The notes below the pieces were generated by a model that ran no database searches, was not told the DNA's origin, and saw nothing but the letters and a program-made list of their open reading frames with translations. The position numbers were made by a program, and so were the translations under genes. From positions 1-53,274 of the forward strand of contig NZ_BQXM01000037.1 of the NCBI RefSeq assembly GCF_022836495.1: DNA of 53,274 nt, given 5' to 3'. Positions 25,954 through 35,603 of this stretch are shown here, in pieces. Source of the stretch: Desulforhabdus sp. TSK (lineage in GTDB: Bacteria > Desulfobacterota > Syntrophobacteria > Syntrophobacterales > Syntrophobacteraceae). Within the stretch, counting starts at the first letter, position 1. Every line of letters begins with the position of its first letter.

Positions 25954-26106
25954 AGAGGCTGTCTAATAAATGAGTGAATCACTCTGAGCATGCGCCTTGT
26001 TTCGTCATTCCGGCGGTCTTAAGCCCGGAATCCAGGTTTTTCGCCGGGGTGGATCCGGCTAAAAGACTGCCGGAATGACGAGGAAACGAATTTTTAGACA
26101 GCCTCT
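25954..26106. mobile_element. MITE-like element, 153 bp, 13-base terminal inverted repeats
   Basis: AGAGGCTGTCTAA at 25954-25966 is inverted as TTAGACAGCCTCT at 26094-26106. The centre holds a long palindrome from CGTCATTCCGG (26003) to GCCGGAATGACG (26080). There is no open frame inside. It lies in the 424-base gap 25855-26278; a second partial palindrome (CCCGGATTCC...GAATGACG) follows near 26172-26200. Confidence 0.7.
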
Positions 26107-26278
26107 TATACTCGGATTTGCCGCATATCGCATTCTCCAAATGAGAGGGTTTCGATAAAGTAGTTATCTTCCCGGATTCCAGCCTTCGCGAGAATGACGA
26201 AAGTTGGTTAAGTGATCAGCATGAGCATTGCCGGAGGAAGGAGTCCCAATAAGGGGAAGCCCGCCTCGAAGCCCACTC

Positions 26279-28666
26279 CTACTCGGATTTCTTTTCGCCC
26301 ATTTTCGCCAATGCCTCGGCCTCTGCCTGGGCGATGGCCGCCGCAGCCGCCGCGCCGGCAGCATCGAGACGCGCCTTTTGCGCCTCAGGGGACTCAGTAC
26401 CTGCTGGGGATGCAGGCTGCGGCGGCAGGTAGACGGTCACGTTTCGAGCGGCGAATTCAATTCCCTTTTCCTTGAAGGCCCTCTGAATCCGGTGAAAAAC
26501 CTCGCGGCGGAGAATGAATTGCTCCCCGGGGATGCATCTGAACTTCACCCGCATGATCATGGCCGAGTCATCCATGGCCCGCACCCCCACCGACTTGATG
26601 TCGCTCAGCAGGACTTTTGAAAACTCCTCTTCCTTCATCATCTCTTTGTTGATCTTCTTGACGATTTTTCGGATCACATCGGGGTCTGTGTCGAACCGGA
26701 CGCGAATATCGAGCTTTTCTATGATGTAGTCGCGGGTAAAGTTCTGCATCATCTTGAGGTCACCGAAGGGGATCACGAAGATCTGCCCCCGGGGGTGCCG
26801 AAGCCTGAGAGAACGCAGGGAAATATGCTCCACGGTACCCTTGGCCGTACCCGCCTCGATGTAATCTCCCACTCGAAAGGCATCGTCGATGAGGAAAAAG
26901 ATTCCGGCAATGATGTCCTTCACCAGCGATTGCGACCCAAAGCCGATGGCAAGGCCTACGACGCCGGCGCCGGCAAGGAGAGGCGCGATGTTCACACCCA
27001 GGGAAGCGAGAATACTGAAGCCGATGACGACAAAGAGGACGGCCATGATGAACTTGCGGAGCAGCAGGAGAAGTGTTCCGCTGCGCGACCCGCCTGATCC
27101 GCCCTCTTCAAATTCGCCGCTTTCAAGGGGCGTTTCCTCCCTGATCTTCTGATCGATGCGGGTCTTCACGACTTCCCAGACAATCAACCCCAGACCGAGG
27201 GCGATGATGGCGCCGAGCACGCTTCTGGCGAATATCCAGCCGACATCCATCTCGATGCCCCAGAGCCCCAGGCCTGCAAAGAAGAGGAAAAACAGGAGCA
27301 CGAGGCGAAAAATTCTCTGAATCAGAGGGAAGTAAATGGTGATGTCCTTCCCTGATGTTTTATGATGCCTCTGCAGGGCTGTGCCCGGAGGTTTCTCCAG
27401 TGCTGCCTCCCCTTCTTCCTCCGGCATTCCAAAGTCGATCACCTCCCGGGTCTTTCCCTTCAGATGTGGGAGAAAGTGCTGGAACCACTGATCCAGGCCG
27501 ATGCAGAAGGGAATGAGGAAAAGACTCAAGATGAGCCAGACAATCGGCACGTCGGCATACACGAGCACTCTTGCCCACCAATAGGCGCCAATGGCGAGTG
27601 TGAACAGAATCGCAGGATAATGCCAATAGTCCGCAAATTTGCGACCGAGCGACTGCTCGGGAATGGAGCCCGGCTCTCCAGACGGACAAATCACGCCTGC
27701 CACGCGACGCCGCGCCTGCCAGATCATCACGGAGAGAAGGATGCTCACAAGGGGCCCGGCGAGGGAATAGACAAACAGGAACAAGTCACGGTCGGCTCCA
27801 GCCTTCTTCAGGGCAAAGGCCAGAATGGATGTCGGCACGACAGAGGCGCTTATCCAAAGGATCCAATTGTAAAGAAACCGGGCATCGGAATCGGATATGA
27901 ACAACAGCCGCAGCTCAGGGACCTTGGGAGAGGCCATGATTCGAGCCGCCAGCATAACGACCCGAAAATAGTAGCTCAAAATGACAGCGCTGGAGACAAG
28001 GAACACTTTTTGGCTCTGACCGTAGAGGATGAAATAGGTTAGAAAAGTAACCAATACGTAAACGCCGAGCCCAACGGTCTCAAAGATGAGCCTTGAAAAG
28101 AAGACTCCCACCCGTTCCCATCCCTCGTGCGGGATTTCGGCCAACAACCGGCTCCGAATCTTTTCCGTCTTTCGCAGGAAGAGATATTCCGCCGCCCAGC
28201 CCATGAGAATGATGACGCCCAGCAAAACCATAGCCTTCAGAAATGCCGGGATACCTCTGTCTCCGACCAGGTTCTCCCACACATCCGTCTCAGCCGCCGT
28301 GTGAGCTTCGGAGAGAATGCCGGCGATTTGATCGGAAATCGCCACCAAGGCGTTCCTCGCTTTATAAAAGCCAGCGACTACAAGAGATTCTCTCTCCAAG
28401 ACACGACTTTTCCCTTCATCAACGCTTTTGGCAGCGGCCTTTCCCTTGAGCTCCGCAGCAAGCAGCTTTCTCGCCTGCGCATCGGTAAGGCCGGCCAGGT
28501 AACTGTCGACCTGTTCCGGGGAGAGATTCTCGGGGATCTTGTCTTCCTTGGGTGGAGACTTTTGCTTGACCTTTCCAAGACTCTGACACCACCCTGTCGT
28601 GGAGCTCAAAAGAAAAATGGCGAGTAGTACGATGCTCGCGGTCCTGGCACCCTGCAGGGAGGTCAT
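26279..28666 (-). CDS. MscS-family mechanosensitive channel, large type
   Basis: 795 residues from the ATG at 28666, with AGAGGAA upstream. The signal peptide ends in GWCQ. A periplasmic helical part of about 100 residues (LSPEQVDSYLAGLTDAQARKLLAAELKG) is followed by about eleven hydrophobic segments. The MscS core lies near residues 560-780: the pore helix GVNIAPLLAGAGVVGLAIGFGSQ and SLVKDIIAGIFFLIDDAF, then the beta domain (VGDYIEAGTAKGTVEHISLRSLRLR, VIPFGDLK). The tail is Ala/Glu-rich. It would release solutes on hypo-osmotic shock. The product of the DUF1269-type gene 37 bases upstream may be made from the same transcript. Confidence 0.9.
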   Translation of the reverse strand: MTSLQGARTASIVLLAIFLLSSTTGWCQSLGKVKQKSPPKEDKIPENLSPEQVDSYLAGLTDAQARKLLAAELKGKAAAKSVDEGKSRVLERESLVVAGFYKARNALVAISDQIAGILSEAHTAAETDVWENLVGDRGIPAFLKAMVLLGVIILMGWAAEYLFLRKTEKIRSRLLAEIPHEGWERVGVFFSRLIFETVGLGVYVLVTFLTYFILYGQSQKVFLVSSAVILSYYFRVVMLAARIMASPKVPELRLLFISDSDARFLYNWILWISASVVPTSILAFALKKAGADRDLFLFVYSLAGPLVSILLSVMIWQARRRVAGVICPSGEPGSIPEQSLGRKFADYWHYPAILFTLAIGAYWWARVLVYADVPIVWLILSLFLIPFCIGLDQWFQHFLPHLKGKTREVIDFGMPEEEGEAALEKPPGTALQRHHKTSGKDITIYFPLIQRIFRLVLLFFLFFAGLGLWGIEMDVGWIFARSVLGAIIALGLGLIVWEVVKTRIDQKIREETPLESGEFEEGGSGGSRSGTLLLLLRKFIMAVLFVVIGFSILASLGVNIAPLLAGAGVVGLAIGFGSQSLVKDIIAGIFFLIDDAFRVGDYIEAGTAKGTVEHISLRSLRLRHPRGQIFVIPFGDLKMMQNFTRDYIIEKLDIRVRFDTDPDVIRKIVKKINKEMMKEEEFSKVLLSDIKSVGVRAMDDSAMIMRVKFRCIPGEQFILRREVFHRIQRAFKEKGIEFAARNVTVYLPPQPASPAGTESPEAQKARLDAAGAAAAAAIAQAEAEALAKMGEKKSE

Positions 28667-28703
28667 GCTTCCTCTCCTCTCTCCATCTGTAAAGGCCCAT
28701 GTC

Positions 28704-29618
28704 CTATCCATCCCCTTCGCCCCTGTCAACGGCTGCATCAAGGAATTGCTGCAGGAGCCCCTCTCGCTCCTTGCTCACCGAGTTCACAAGGACCTTGCCG
28801 CCGAAGCCCAAAAAGGCCTCTCCCACAGGGCCGGGGTCCGCCTTCCGCACCAAAGTGAACAGTGCAGAGCAGCCCGGCTTGAACTTCTGAGCCAGATCCC
28901 GCATGAAATGGTCGTCAATGCCCACGTCGGTAAGAGACGCCGACACGGCCCCTGTAACCGCTCCAAAGAGCGCCCCGGCGAGAGGGCTGAAAAAAATGCT
29001 CCCAACGATCAACCCCGTGAGACTCCCAACCAGCCCTCCCTTCCGGGCCATCTTGTGCATCTGGTGGTATCGGACGGTCTCATCCTTCTCCTTCACCACC
29101 ACCACGACGTCCTCCAGTTCCACGAAACCCTCGCTCTGGAGCTTCAGGAGCTTGAGACGCGCTTCTTCAGCCTTCTTCTCAGTGTCGAAGACGACGACAC
29201 TCAGATTGCTGGCGTATTTGTCCCGGAGCGTCGCTCTCAAAAGATCCGGCGTGATCCACTCTTCAAAACCGTCCGCGATTTTTCTCCGGCCGCCGAGGGA
29301 ATCCACACCGTGGAGGCTTCCATCCCTCGTATCCAGCACCAGGTATTCGTCAAATTCCTCATACATTTTGTTGACAATGATGGTCTTGATGCCCACATAG
29401 CCAATCACCACATACTCTGTACGGAGAGCGGGCAAGCTCGATCGGAAAGCCAGCGTGGTTCCCACGACAAAATCCGGAGACCCGAGTCTTCCGATCCAGC
29501 TCTCCTTGTGGAGGGGATCCTCAGACAGCTTTTTCCCATGGGTCTCCATAAAGCCAGCATAATATTCAGGCAGCCTGACACCAAGACTCTCCAGGGCATA
29601 CGCAGCAAACTGTCCCAT
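28704..29618 (-). CDS. DUF1269-type membrane protein with an N-terminal SUKH-like domain
   Basis: 304 residues from the ATG at 29618, with AAGGATGG upstream. The C-terminal 170 residues fit DUF1269: LSVVVFDTEKKAEEARLKL, VVVKEKDETVRYHQ, a glycine-rich membrane hairpin (GGLVGSLTGLIVGSIFF, GALFGAVTGAVSASLTDVGID) and AQKFKPGCSALFTLV. The first 110 residues (LPEYYAGFMETHGKKL, YVVIGYVGIKTIIVNKMYEEFDEYLVLDTRDGSLHGVDSLGG) have the layout of a SUKH/SMI1-KNR4 domain, which usually mediates protein contacts. Domain order is seen, SUKH assignment is a judgement. It lies between AOR and mscS on one strand. Confidence 0.6.
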   Translation of the reverse strand: MGQFAAYALESLGVRLPEYYAGFMETHGKKLSEDPLHKESWIGRLGSPDFVVGTTLAFRSSLPALRTEYVVIGYVGIKTIIVNKMYEEFDEYLVLDTRDGSLHGVDSLGGRRKIADGFEEWITPDLLRATLRDKYASNLSVVVFDTEKKAEEARLKLLKLQSEGFVELEDVVVVVKEKDETVRYHQMHKMARKGGLVGSLTGLIVGSIFFSPLAGALFGAVTGAVSASLTDVGIDDHFMRDLAQKFKPGCSALFTLVRKADPGPVGEAFLGFGGKVLVNSVSKEREGLLQQFLDAAVDRGEGDG

Positions 29619-29631
29619 CGCGCCATCCTTT

Positions 29632-31389
29632 CTAGTGATCCGATTCCCCCTCACCGCCTGCAATACCCAGGATCGCCGCCCCATAGGCCGTTTTGAGCGC
29701 CGCCAGGTAGGCTTCGTCCAGCTTTCCCTTCCAAGTTTCAATTTCCAGAAACCGTTGAGGAATGGACACTGCGCAGGGATCGAAGCCCGTCGCCAGGCGT
29801 GCTCTCCACCGCAGCTTTTGAATGGTGCCGGCAACGCGGCCAATCCCTTCCGCGAGGTTTGTGTACCCCACCGACCGGAGGCAATCCGACAGGATCTCTT
29901 CCCCATACACTCCCCGCGCGAAGAGACAGCTCACCATGGAAGTCAGCAAAACCCTGGCACGCTCGTCTTGCACCAGGAACTTCACCGCCCCGTCAACGTC
30001 CGGCTCCTTGCTTTTCTGGTCGTAGGAATAGCCGCCCGCATCCAGGTGAGAGTGCCGAAAGCCGAGTGCCTGGGAAATGAAGAACACCTCGCCGGTGGCA
30101 TAGCCTGCCATCTCCTGCCCGAGAACACAGGCAAAATCCCCTCCGCCGTAGTGCCCGGCGGCCCTGGAAGTTCCCTGAGCCAAAAGCCGGTAGAAATCGT
30201 TGGAGGCCGCCCCCAGGTGATGGACTGCTTCAATGTAGGCTTTGGCGTCGCCAAACTGGAAAGGAAGGAGGGTCTCGCGGGTAGAAAGGACCCCCTTTTC
30301 GAGGGCTTCCGTAGCCCATGCCAGGGCAACGCCCGCGGACATGACGTCGAGTCCCTCCCGTTCGACGGCATCGAGGAGCGACAGGACGGAGAAGGCATCG
30401 GTCACCTGGAGCATTGCGCCGGCCGCAAAGATGGGCTCATGGTCATAGGAAACCTGCCGGTAGAGGTAACGGTTCTCCTCCATGAACCTCTCCCGGACAA
30501 ATCCAATATGGATACAGCCGACGGGGCAGCCCGCACAGGCGGCATTGCGCAGCAGAGTGTCCCTGGCAAAAGTTTCGCCCGAAATCCCCTCCATAGCCGG
30601 GTCGGTCGTCTTCTGGAGATTTCGGATGGGGAGAGCGCGGATCCCGTTCAAGACCGCCATGTTGATGGGCGTGCCGACATTGTGGTATTTCTCCATCATG
30701 TCGGTGTCCGTCATTTTGCGGTGAACCTCGGCAAATAGCCTGGGATAGTCCTTTCCCTCGGGAAGGGGAAACGTGCCATCGCCCATGATGACGATACCCT
30801 TGAGGTTCTTGGCCCCCATGACCGCTCCGCACCCGAGCCTCCCGAAATGGCGGTACGTGTCCACATTGATGCAGGCCATGGCGGAGAGATTCTCCCCCGC
30901 AGGCCCGATGCGCAGGATGCTCCGGTGACCGGACCCCTTGTACATGCGACGGAGCATCTTGCCCGTCTTCAGAAGATCCATCCCCCACAGGTAATGCACA
31001 TCCTTGAGATCCAGGTGCCTGGACCCGATGGACAAACAGGATGGCGTGGGCGCTTTCCCCCGAATGACGAGTCCGTCGAAATCCGCAAATCGCAGGGAAA
31101 GGGCCGAACGCCCCCCACCATGGCTTTCGGCATACTGGTCGTGATAAGGCGACTTGAAGGCACACACGGTCTTGCTCATGAGGGGAAAGTACCCCGTCAG
31201 CGGGCCGATGGCAAAGATGAGCGGCTGCTCCGGGTCATCCCAGGGTTGCCCGGGGCGGCCGTACTTTTCGAAAAGCATGGCCGCAAGCCCGCTTCCCCCG
31301 GCGACAGTGTCCCTGCCCTGCAGGTTTTCGATCACGCCCCGTCCTGCCGCCAGATCGACCGAAAGTATCCTGAAGTGATCCCTGATCAT
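29632..31389 (-). CDS. aor: Tungsten-type aldehyde:ferredoxin oxidoreductase
   Basis: 585 residues. It would oxidise aldehydes to acids, or reduce acids, with ferredoxin as electron partner, using a tungsten (or molybdenum) bispterin and one 4Fe-4S cluster. Visible family features are the N-terminal LSVDLAAGRG and GGSGLAAMLF, the pterin-binding GGGRSALSLRFADFDGLVIRGKA in parts, the cluster cysteines CAGCPVGC near residue 285, and the last cluster cysteine in MVSCLFARG near residue 494. The length is normal for the family. The ATG at 31389 overlaps the ferredoxin stop by four bases, so the pair is translationally coupled. Confidence 0.9.
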   Translation of the reverse strand: MIRDHFRILSVDLAAGRGVIENLQGRDTVAGGSGLAAMLFEKYGRPGQPWDDPEQPLIFAIGPLTGYFPLMSKTVCAFKSPYHDQYAESHGGGRSALSLRFADFDGLVIRGKAPTPSCLSIGSRHLDLKDVHYLWGMDLLKTGKMLRRMYKGSGHRSILRIGPAGENLSAMACINVDTYRHFGRLGCGAVMGAKNLKGIVIMGDGTFPLPEGKDYPRLFAEVHRKMTDTDMMEKYHNVGTPINMAVLNGIRALPIRNLQKTTDPAMEGISGETFARDTLLRNAACAGCPVGCIHIGFVRERFMEENRYLYRQVSYDHEPIFAAGAMLQVTDAFSVLSLLDAVEREGLDVMSAGVALAWATEALEKGVLSTRETLLPFQFGDAKAYIEAVHHLGAASNDFYRLLAQGTSRAAGHYGGGDFACVLGQEMAGYATGEVFFISQALGFRHSHLDAGGYSYDQKSKEPDVDGAVKFLVQDERARVLLTSMVSCLFARGVYGEEILSDCLRSVGYTNLAEGIGRVAGTIQKLRWRARLATGFDPCAVSIPQRFLEIETWKGKLDEAYLAALKTAYGAAILGIAGGEGESDH

Positions 31390-31829
31390 GATGCACCCTC
31401 CCGCACTTCGCCGGCAGCCCCACTTTCTGCCCCGACCTCCCTGAGCTCGAGGCAGTCATGCGGGCAGAAGGCAACACAGCGTCCGCAATGGATGCACACG
31501 TACGGTTCGCTCGCCGGGTCGAGGTAAATGGCATCGACTGGGCAGGCCCGGGCACACTCGCCACAGCGTATGCAGAGGCTTTTCTTCACCACCACCCCCC
31601 CGCCCTTGCGCTGTGAATAGGCCCCGGTAGGACAGGCCGACGCACAGGGTGCCGGCTGGCAGGCAAGGCAGGTCCTGGCTTCGAACCCCGTCGAGAGCCC
31701 ACCCGATGAGGAGATTCGAATTCCGGCCGTATCCCACGAGAGGTTTTTGTGCACCAGGCGGGCACATGCCAGAGAACAGGAATGGCACCCGATGCACCGC
31801 TCCATTCGAGGGGCCGTGAGGATTTTCAT
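31386..31829 (-). CDS. 4Fe-4S ferredoxin, HycB/NrfC-like, partner of AOR
   Basis: 147 residues with four CxxC-type cysteine sets: CIGCHSCSLAC, CLACQPAPCASAC, CIRCGECARAC and CIHCGRCVAFC. This is the layout of the poly-ferredoxin subunits that pass electrons to and from molybdo- or tungsto-enzymes. No Tat or Sec signal is seen, so it is cytoplasmic. It leads the two-gene AOR operon. The gap to the next gene (31830-31931) shows nothing notable. Confidence 0.9.
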   Translation of the reverse strand: MKILTAPRMERCIGCHSCSLACARLVHKNLSWDTAGIRISSSGGLSTGFEARTCLACQPAPCASACPTGAYSQRKGGGVVVKKSLCIRCGECARACPVDAIYLDPASEPYVCIHCGRCVAFCPHDCLELREVGAESGAAGEVREGAS

Positions 31830-31931
31830 AGGAGCCTCCTTTAAAGTCCATCCGAGGTTTCCACGGACGGCCGGCCCGATTCGAGAACTTCATGATTTGT
31901 CGATCCTTCCTTGCCTGAATTGCGGAAGAGA

Positions 31932-34430
31932 TCAATCCAACTCAACGCGGACCGGCTTGACATTCCAAATATCCCGGCAATATTCACGAATGGCCCGGTC
32001 GGAAGAGAACTTGCCCATGCGGGAGACGTTGAGAATGGACATGCGCGTCCAGCGCTCGGGGTCTCGGTACGCCGCGTCGACCTGCTGTTGGGCGTTCACA
32101 TAAGCCCCAAAATCGGCGAACAACATGAACGTGTCGTGGTATAAGAGTGAATCGATGAGAGGCTTGAAAAGCTCCTGGTCACCCCATGAAAAATGGCCCG
32201 ACGTCAGGCGCTCGATCACACCCTGGAGCACCGGGTTGTCCCGGTAAAACTCCATGGGCTGGTAGCCGTTTCTTTGCAGAGAATCCACTTCCTCGGCCGT
32301 CAAACCGAAAAGGAAGAAGTTCTCCGCACCCACTTCCTCCCTGATCTCGACATTGGCCCCATCCAGGGTTCCGACGGTCAGCGCACCGTTCATGGAAAAC
32401 TTCATGTTGCCCGTTCCGGAAGCTTCCTTGCCCGCCGTGGAGATCTGTTCCGACAGGTCGGCGGCGGGATAGACGAATTTGGTATTCTTGACGTTGAAGT
32501 CGGGGAAGAAGACCACCTTCAGTTTCCGGCTCACATCGGGATCGTTGTTGACCACCTCCGCCACAGAGTTGATCAGTTTGATGATGCGCTTGGCCATGAA
32601 ATAACCGGGTGCGGCTTTCCCTCCGAAGATGAAGGTCCTGGGGCATAGATCACAGGCCGGGTCCTGTTTGAGGCGATTGTACAGGGCGATGATGTGGAGC
32701 ACGTTGAGGTGCTGCCGTTTGTATTCATGGATTCGCTTGACCTGTATGTCGAACATGGAAGATGGGTCCACTTCAATCCCGGTGCGGGCATGGATCAGCC
32801 TGGCGAGATTTTGCTTATTTTCATGCTTCACCCGGCGCCAGGCTTCTCGAAAATCGCCGTCGTCGACAAACTGCTCGAGCCGCCTCAGTTCTTCAGGACG
32901 GCTGACCCACGCTTCGCCGATTTTTGACGTGATGAGCCGACTCAGGCCGGGGTTGCTCAAGACCATGAAGCGGCGCGGCGTGACCCCATTGGTCTTGTTG
33001 CTGAACTTTTCCGGCATCATGTCATGAAAGTCGCGCAGAACATCTTCTTGCAGCAGTCGGGTGTGTAGCTCAGCCACGCCGTTGACGGCACGACTGCCGG
33101 CACAGGCCAGGTGTGCCATGCGCACGTAGCGCTCGCCGCTTTCGTCAATGAGCGACATCCGGGCCACCCGCCCTTCATCCCCTGGGAATCGATTTCTCAC
33201 CTCATCCAGAAAGCGACGGTTGATCTCGTAGATGATTTCCATGTGCCTGGGGAACAGACCGGCAAACAAAGCAACGGGCCACTTTTCGAGGGCCTCCGGC
33301 AAAAGGGTGTGATTGGTATAGCCGAACGTATTCCGAGTGACGTCCCAGGCCGTATCCCAGTCCATCCCATTTTCGTCGAGGAGCAGGCGCATGAGCTCGG
33401 CAACGCCTATGGCGGGATGGGTGTCGTTGAGCTGGATGGCGAAGTGGCCGGCAAACTGCTTCAGGTCACCTCCGAACAATTTATAGATGCGCAGCATATC
33501 CTGGAGGGAACACGAAACGAAGAAGTACTGCTGTTCAAGGCGAAGCGCCTTGCCCTGAACGGGCTCATCGTTGGGATAGAGCACCTTGGTGATGTTTTCC
33601 GAGGTGATCTTCTGGTCCACCGCCCCGTAGTAGTCCCCCACATTGAAGGCCTCGAACTCAAAGGATTCAACAGCTTCGGCCTTCCAGAGCCGGAGCAGAT
33701 TGCAGGTGTTCACTCGGTATCCCAGGATGGGTGTGTCGTATGCGACCCCCTTCACGGTCCGGTGGGGAATCCATCGGACCCGGAAACGCCCCTGATCGTC
33801 CTGGTAGGATTCCGTGCGTCCCCCAAAACCGACATCGCAGGTGATTTCGGGCCGGCGGATCTCCCAGGGATTGCCCAGCCGGAGCCATTGGTCCGTGCGC
33901 TCCACCTGCCAGCCGTCCCGGATTTCCTGATCGAAAATGCCGAATTCGTAGCGTATCCCGTATCCGATAGCGGGTATCTCGAGGGTTGCCAGAGAATCGA
34001 GATAGCAGGCGGCGAGCCTTCCCAGCCCTCCATTGCCCAACCCCGGCTCTTCTTCCTGGTCGAAAAGGGCCTGAATGTCCTGGCCGGCATCCTCGGCAGT
34101 CCTTCGGACTTCATCGTAGATACCCAGGTTGATCATGTTGTTTTCCAGGTGGGGCCCCAGGAGGAATTCGGCCGAGAGATAGCTCACCACTTTGAGGTTT
34201 TCTCGCCCCATTTGCTCGACGGTTTTGATCCAGCGGTGCAGGAGCTGATCCCTCACGGTAAAGGAGAGCGCCATATAAAGATCATTTGTCGTGGCGACCA
34301 CCGGCAGCCGCCCCTGGGTGTAGAAAACGTGCTCACGGAAGGTGCGTCGCAACCCTTCGAGGCTCATGTCCGAACGGCTGCCCAGGTGAGCATCCGCAAG
34401 CGACGGCACTGATTTGACTTTTTTCTCCAT
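31932..34430 (-). CDS. glgP: Glycogen/alpha-glucan phosphorylase
   Basis: 832 residues from the ATG at 34430, with GGAG and AGGA upstream. It releases glucose-1-phosphate from glycogen with pyridoxal phosphate. Seen features are the N-terminal domain opening (EHVFYTQG), the LGNGGLGRLAACYLDSL and GYGIRYEFGIF blocks, QLNDTHPAI, VKRIHEYKRQHLN, and the PLP lysine site EASGTGNMKFSMNGALTVGTLDGANVEI in parts, where K of NMKFS holds the cofactor. The length is normal. It lies 19 bases after the aldolase stop, so glycogen breakdown and lower glycolysis may be co-regulated here. Confidence 0.95.
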   Translation of the reverse strand: MEKKVKSVPSLADAHLGSRSDMSLEGLRRTFREHVFYTQGRLPVVATTNDLYMALSFTVRDQLLHRWIKTVEQMGRENLKVVSYLSAEFLLGPHLENNMINLGIYDEVRRTAEDAGQDIQALFDQEEEPGLGNGGLGRLAACYLDSLATLEIPAIGYGIRYEFGIFDQEIRDGWQVERTDQWLRLGNPWEIRRPEITCDVGFGGRTESYQDDQGRFRVRWIPHRTVKGVAYDTPILGYRVNTCNLLRLWKAEAVESFEFEAFNVGDYYGAVDQKITSENITKVLYPNDEPVQGKALRLEQQYFFVSCSLQDMLRIYKLFGGDLKQFAGHFAIQLNDTHPAIGVAELMRLLLDENGMDWDTAWDVTRNTFGYTNHTLLPEALEKWPVALFAGLFPRHMEIIYEINRRFLDEVRNRFPGDEGRVARMSLIDESGERYVRMAHLACAGSRAVNGVAELHTRLLQEDVLRDFHDMMPEKFSNKTNGVTPRRFMVLSNPGLSRLITSKIGEAWVSRPEELRRLEQFVDDGDFREAWRRVKHENKQNLARLIHARTGIEVDPSSMFDIQVKRIHEYKRQHLNVLHIIALYNRLKQDPACDLCPRTFIFGGKAAPGYFMAKRIIKLINSVAEVVNNDPDVSRKLKVVFFPDFNVKNTKFVYPAADLSEQISTAGKEASGTGNMKFSMNGALTVGTLDGANVEIREEVGAENFFLFGLTAEEVDSLQRNGYQPMEFYRDNPVLQGVIERLTSGHFSWGDQELFKPLIDSLLYHDTFMLFADFGAYVNAQQQVDAAYRDPERWTRMSILNVSRMGKFSSDRAIREYCRDIWNVKPVRVELD

Positions 34431-34449
34431 TTTCCTGCTCCCCCAAAAG

Positions 34450-35487
34450 CTATTGCGCAGCCAGAAGGCTGGTGTTGCCGCCCCGAAGAGCAGCCACTGC
34501 CGCTTTGACCCGTTCCGCCATGGAGGCTTCGGCCAACGCCAGGTAGGCTCGAGGATCATATTGCTTCTTGTTCCCCACTTCGCCGTCGACTTTGAGGACT
34601 CCGTCGTAGTTTTTGAACATGTGGTCCGCGATGGCCCGCGTGAAGGCGTACTGGGTGTCCGTGTCGATGTTCATTTTGACGACGCCGTAGTCGATGGCCT
34701 CATGAATCTCTTCCGGTAGAGAGCCTGAGCCGCCATGGAATACCAGGTCGAACCGGGCATCCCTGCCGTACTCCTTCTCCACGGCATCCTGTCCATCTCT
34801 CAGTATGGAGGGTTTGAGCTTCACATGCCCGGGCTTGTAAACTCCATGGACGTTCCCGAAAGTGGCGGCCAGGAGAAAGCGTGCTCCCCGGACGGCTCCC
34901 AGGCGGCGAGCGACTTCCAGCATGTCCTCGGGAGTGGTGTAAAGCTTTTCGGCGGGCGCGCCTTCGGCTTTGATTCCATCTTCTTCACCTCCCACCACCC
35001 CGGCTTCGACCTCGAGGATCAATTGGCTCCGGTGGCAACGTTCCAGGAGGGGCACGGCAATATCGAGATTTTCTTTGAGAGGCAGGGCACTTCCGTCAAA
35101 CATGTGGCTGTTGAACAGGTTGGGAAGGCCGGCTTTCCGGCGCCGCTCCGTTTCTTCCACCAGAGGGATGAGGAAACCGTCCAGTACCTGAGCCTGGCAA
35201 TGATCCGTGTGGAGCGCGACGTAAATATTGTAACGGTCGGCTGCCCTGTGGACGTGCTCCGCAATGGATATGGCCCCCAAAACCATGTCCTTCACCGAGG
35301 AACCGGAGGCGAAGGCCGCACCACCCGTCGAAACCTGGATGATTCCATCGCTCCGAGTCTCGGCCAATCCCTTCAAAACAGCGTTGGCAGTCGTGAGAGA
35401 GCTGACATTGATGGCGGGATAGGCGAAACGATTCGCTCTGGCTCTGTCAAGCATTTTGCAGTAGGTTGCATAATCAGCGACCGGCAT
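34450..35487 (-). CDS. fba: Class II fructose-1,6-bisphosphate aldolase
   Basis: 345 residues from the ATG at 35487, with GAGGAGG upstream. It is the type IIA (E. coli FbaA-like) form: the zinc-binding ALHTDHCQ near residue 90, the LFNSHMFDGSALPLKEN block, EVEAGVVGGEEDG, the second zinc histidine in TFGNVHGVY, and DLVFHGGSGS with the phosphate-binding residues and third His, then VKMNIDTDTQYA. It cleaves or forms fructose-1,6-bisphosphate in the cytoplasm. A copy of the 20-base palindrome lies about 120 bases upstream of the start. Confidence 0.95.
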   Translation of the reverse strand: MPVADYATYCKMLDRARANRFAYPAINVSSLTTANAVLKGLAETRSDGIIQVSTGGAAFASGSSVKDMVLGAISIAEHVHRAADRYNIYVALHTDHCQAQVLDGFLIPLVEETERRRKAGLPNLFNSHMFDGSALPLKENLDIAVPLLERCHRSQLILEVEAGVVGGEEDGIKAEGAPAEKLYTTPEDMLEVARRLGAVRGARFLLAATFGNVHGVYKPGHVKLKPSILRDGQDAVEKEYGRDARFDLVFHGGSGSLPEEIHEAIDYGVVKMNIDTDTQYAFTRAIADHMFKNYDGVLKVDGEVGNKKQYDPRAYLALAEASMAERVKAAVAALRGGNTSLLAAQ

Positions 35488-35603
35488 AAGGCCTCCTCAT
35501 TTTTGGGAAAAGCATTTGCATCCAGTTTGTTTTGGCACCGATAGACTCGAAATGGATCACTCCCTGGACCTTTTTGATCTTATAAGTGAACCATGTGTTC
35601 ATT

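Noticed and set aside
33111-34412. Plus-strand open frame opposite glycogen phosphorylase
   Set aside because: Shadow of glgP, with no recognisable protein features.
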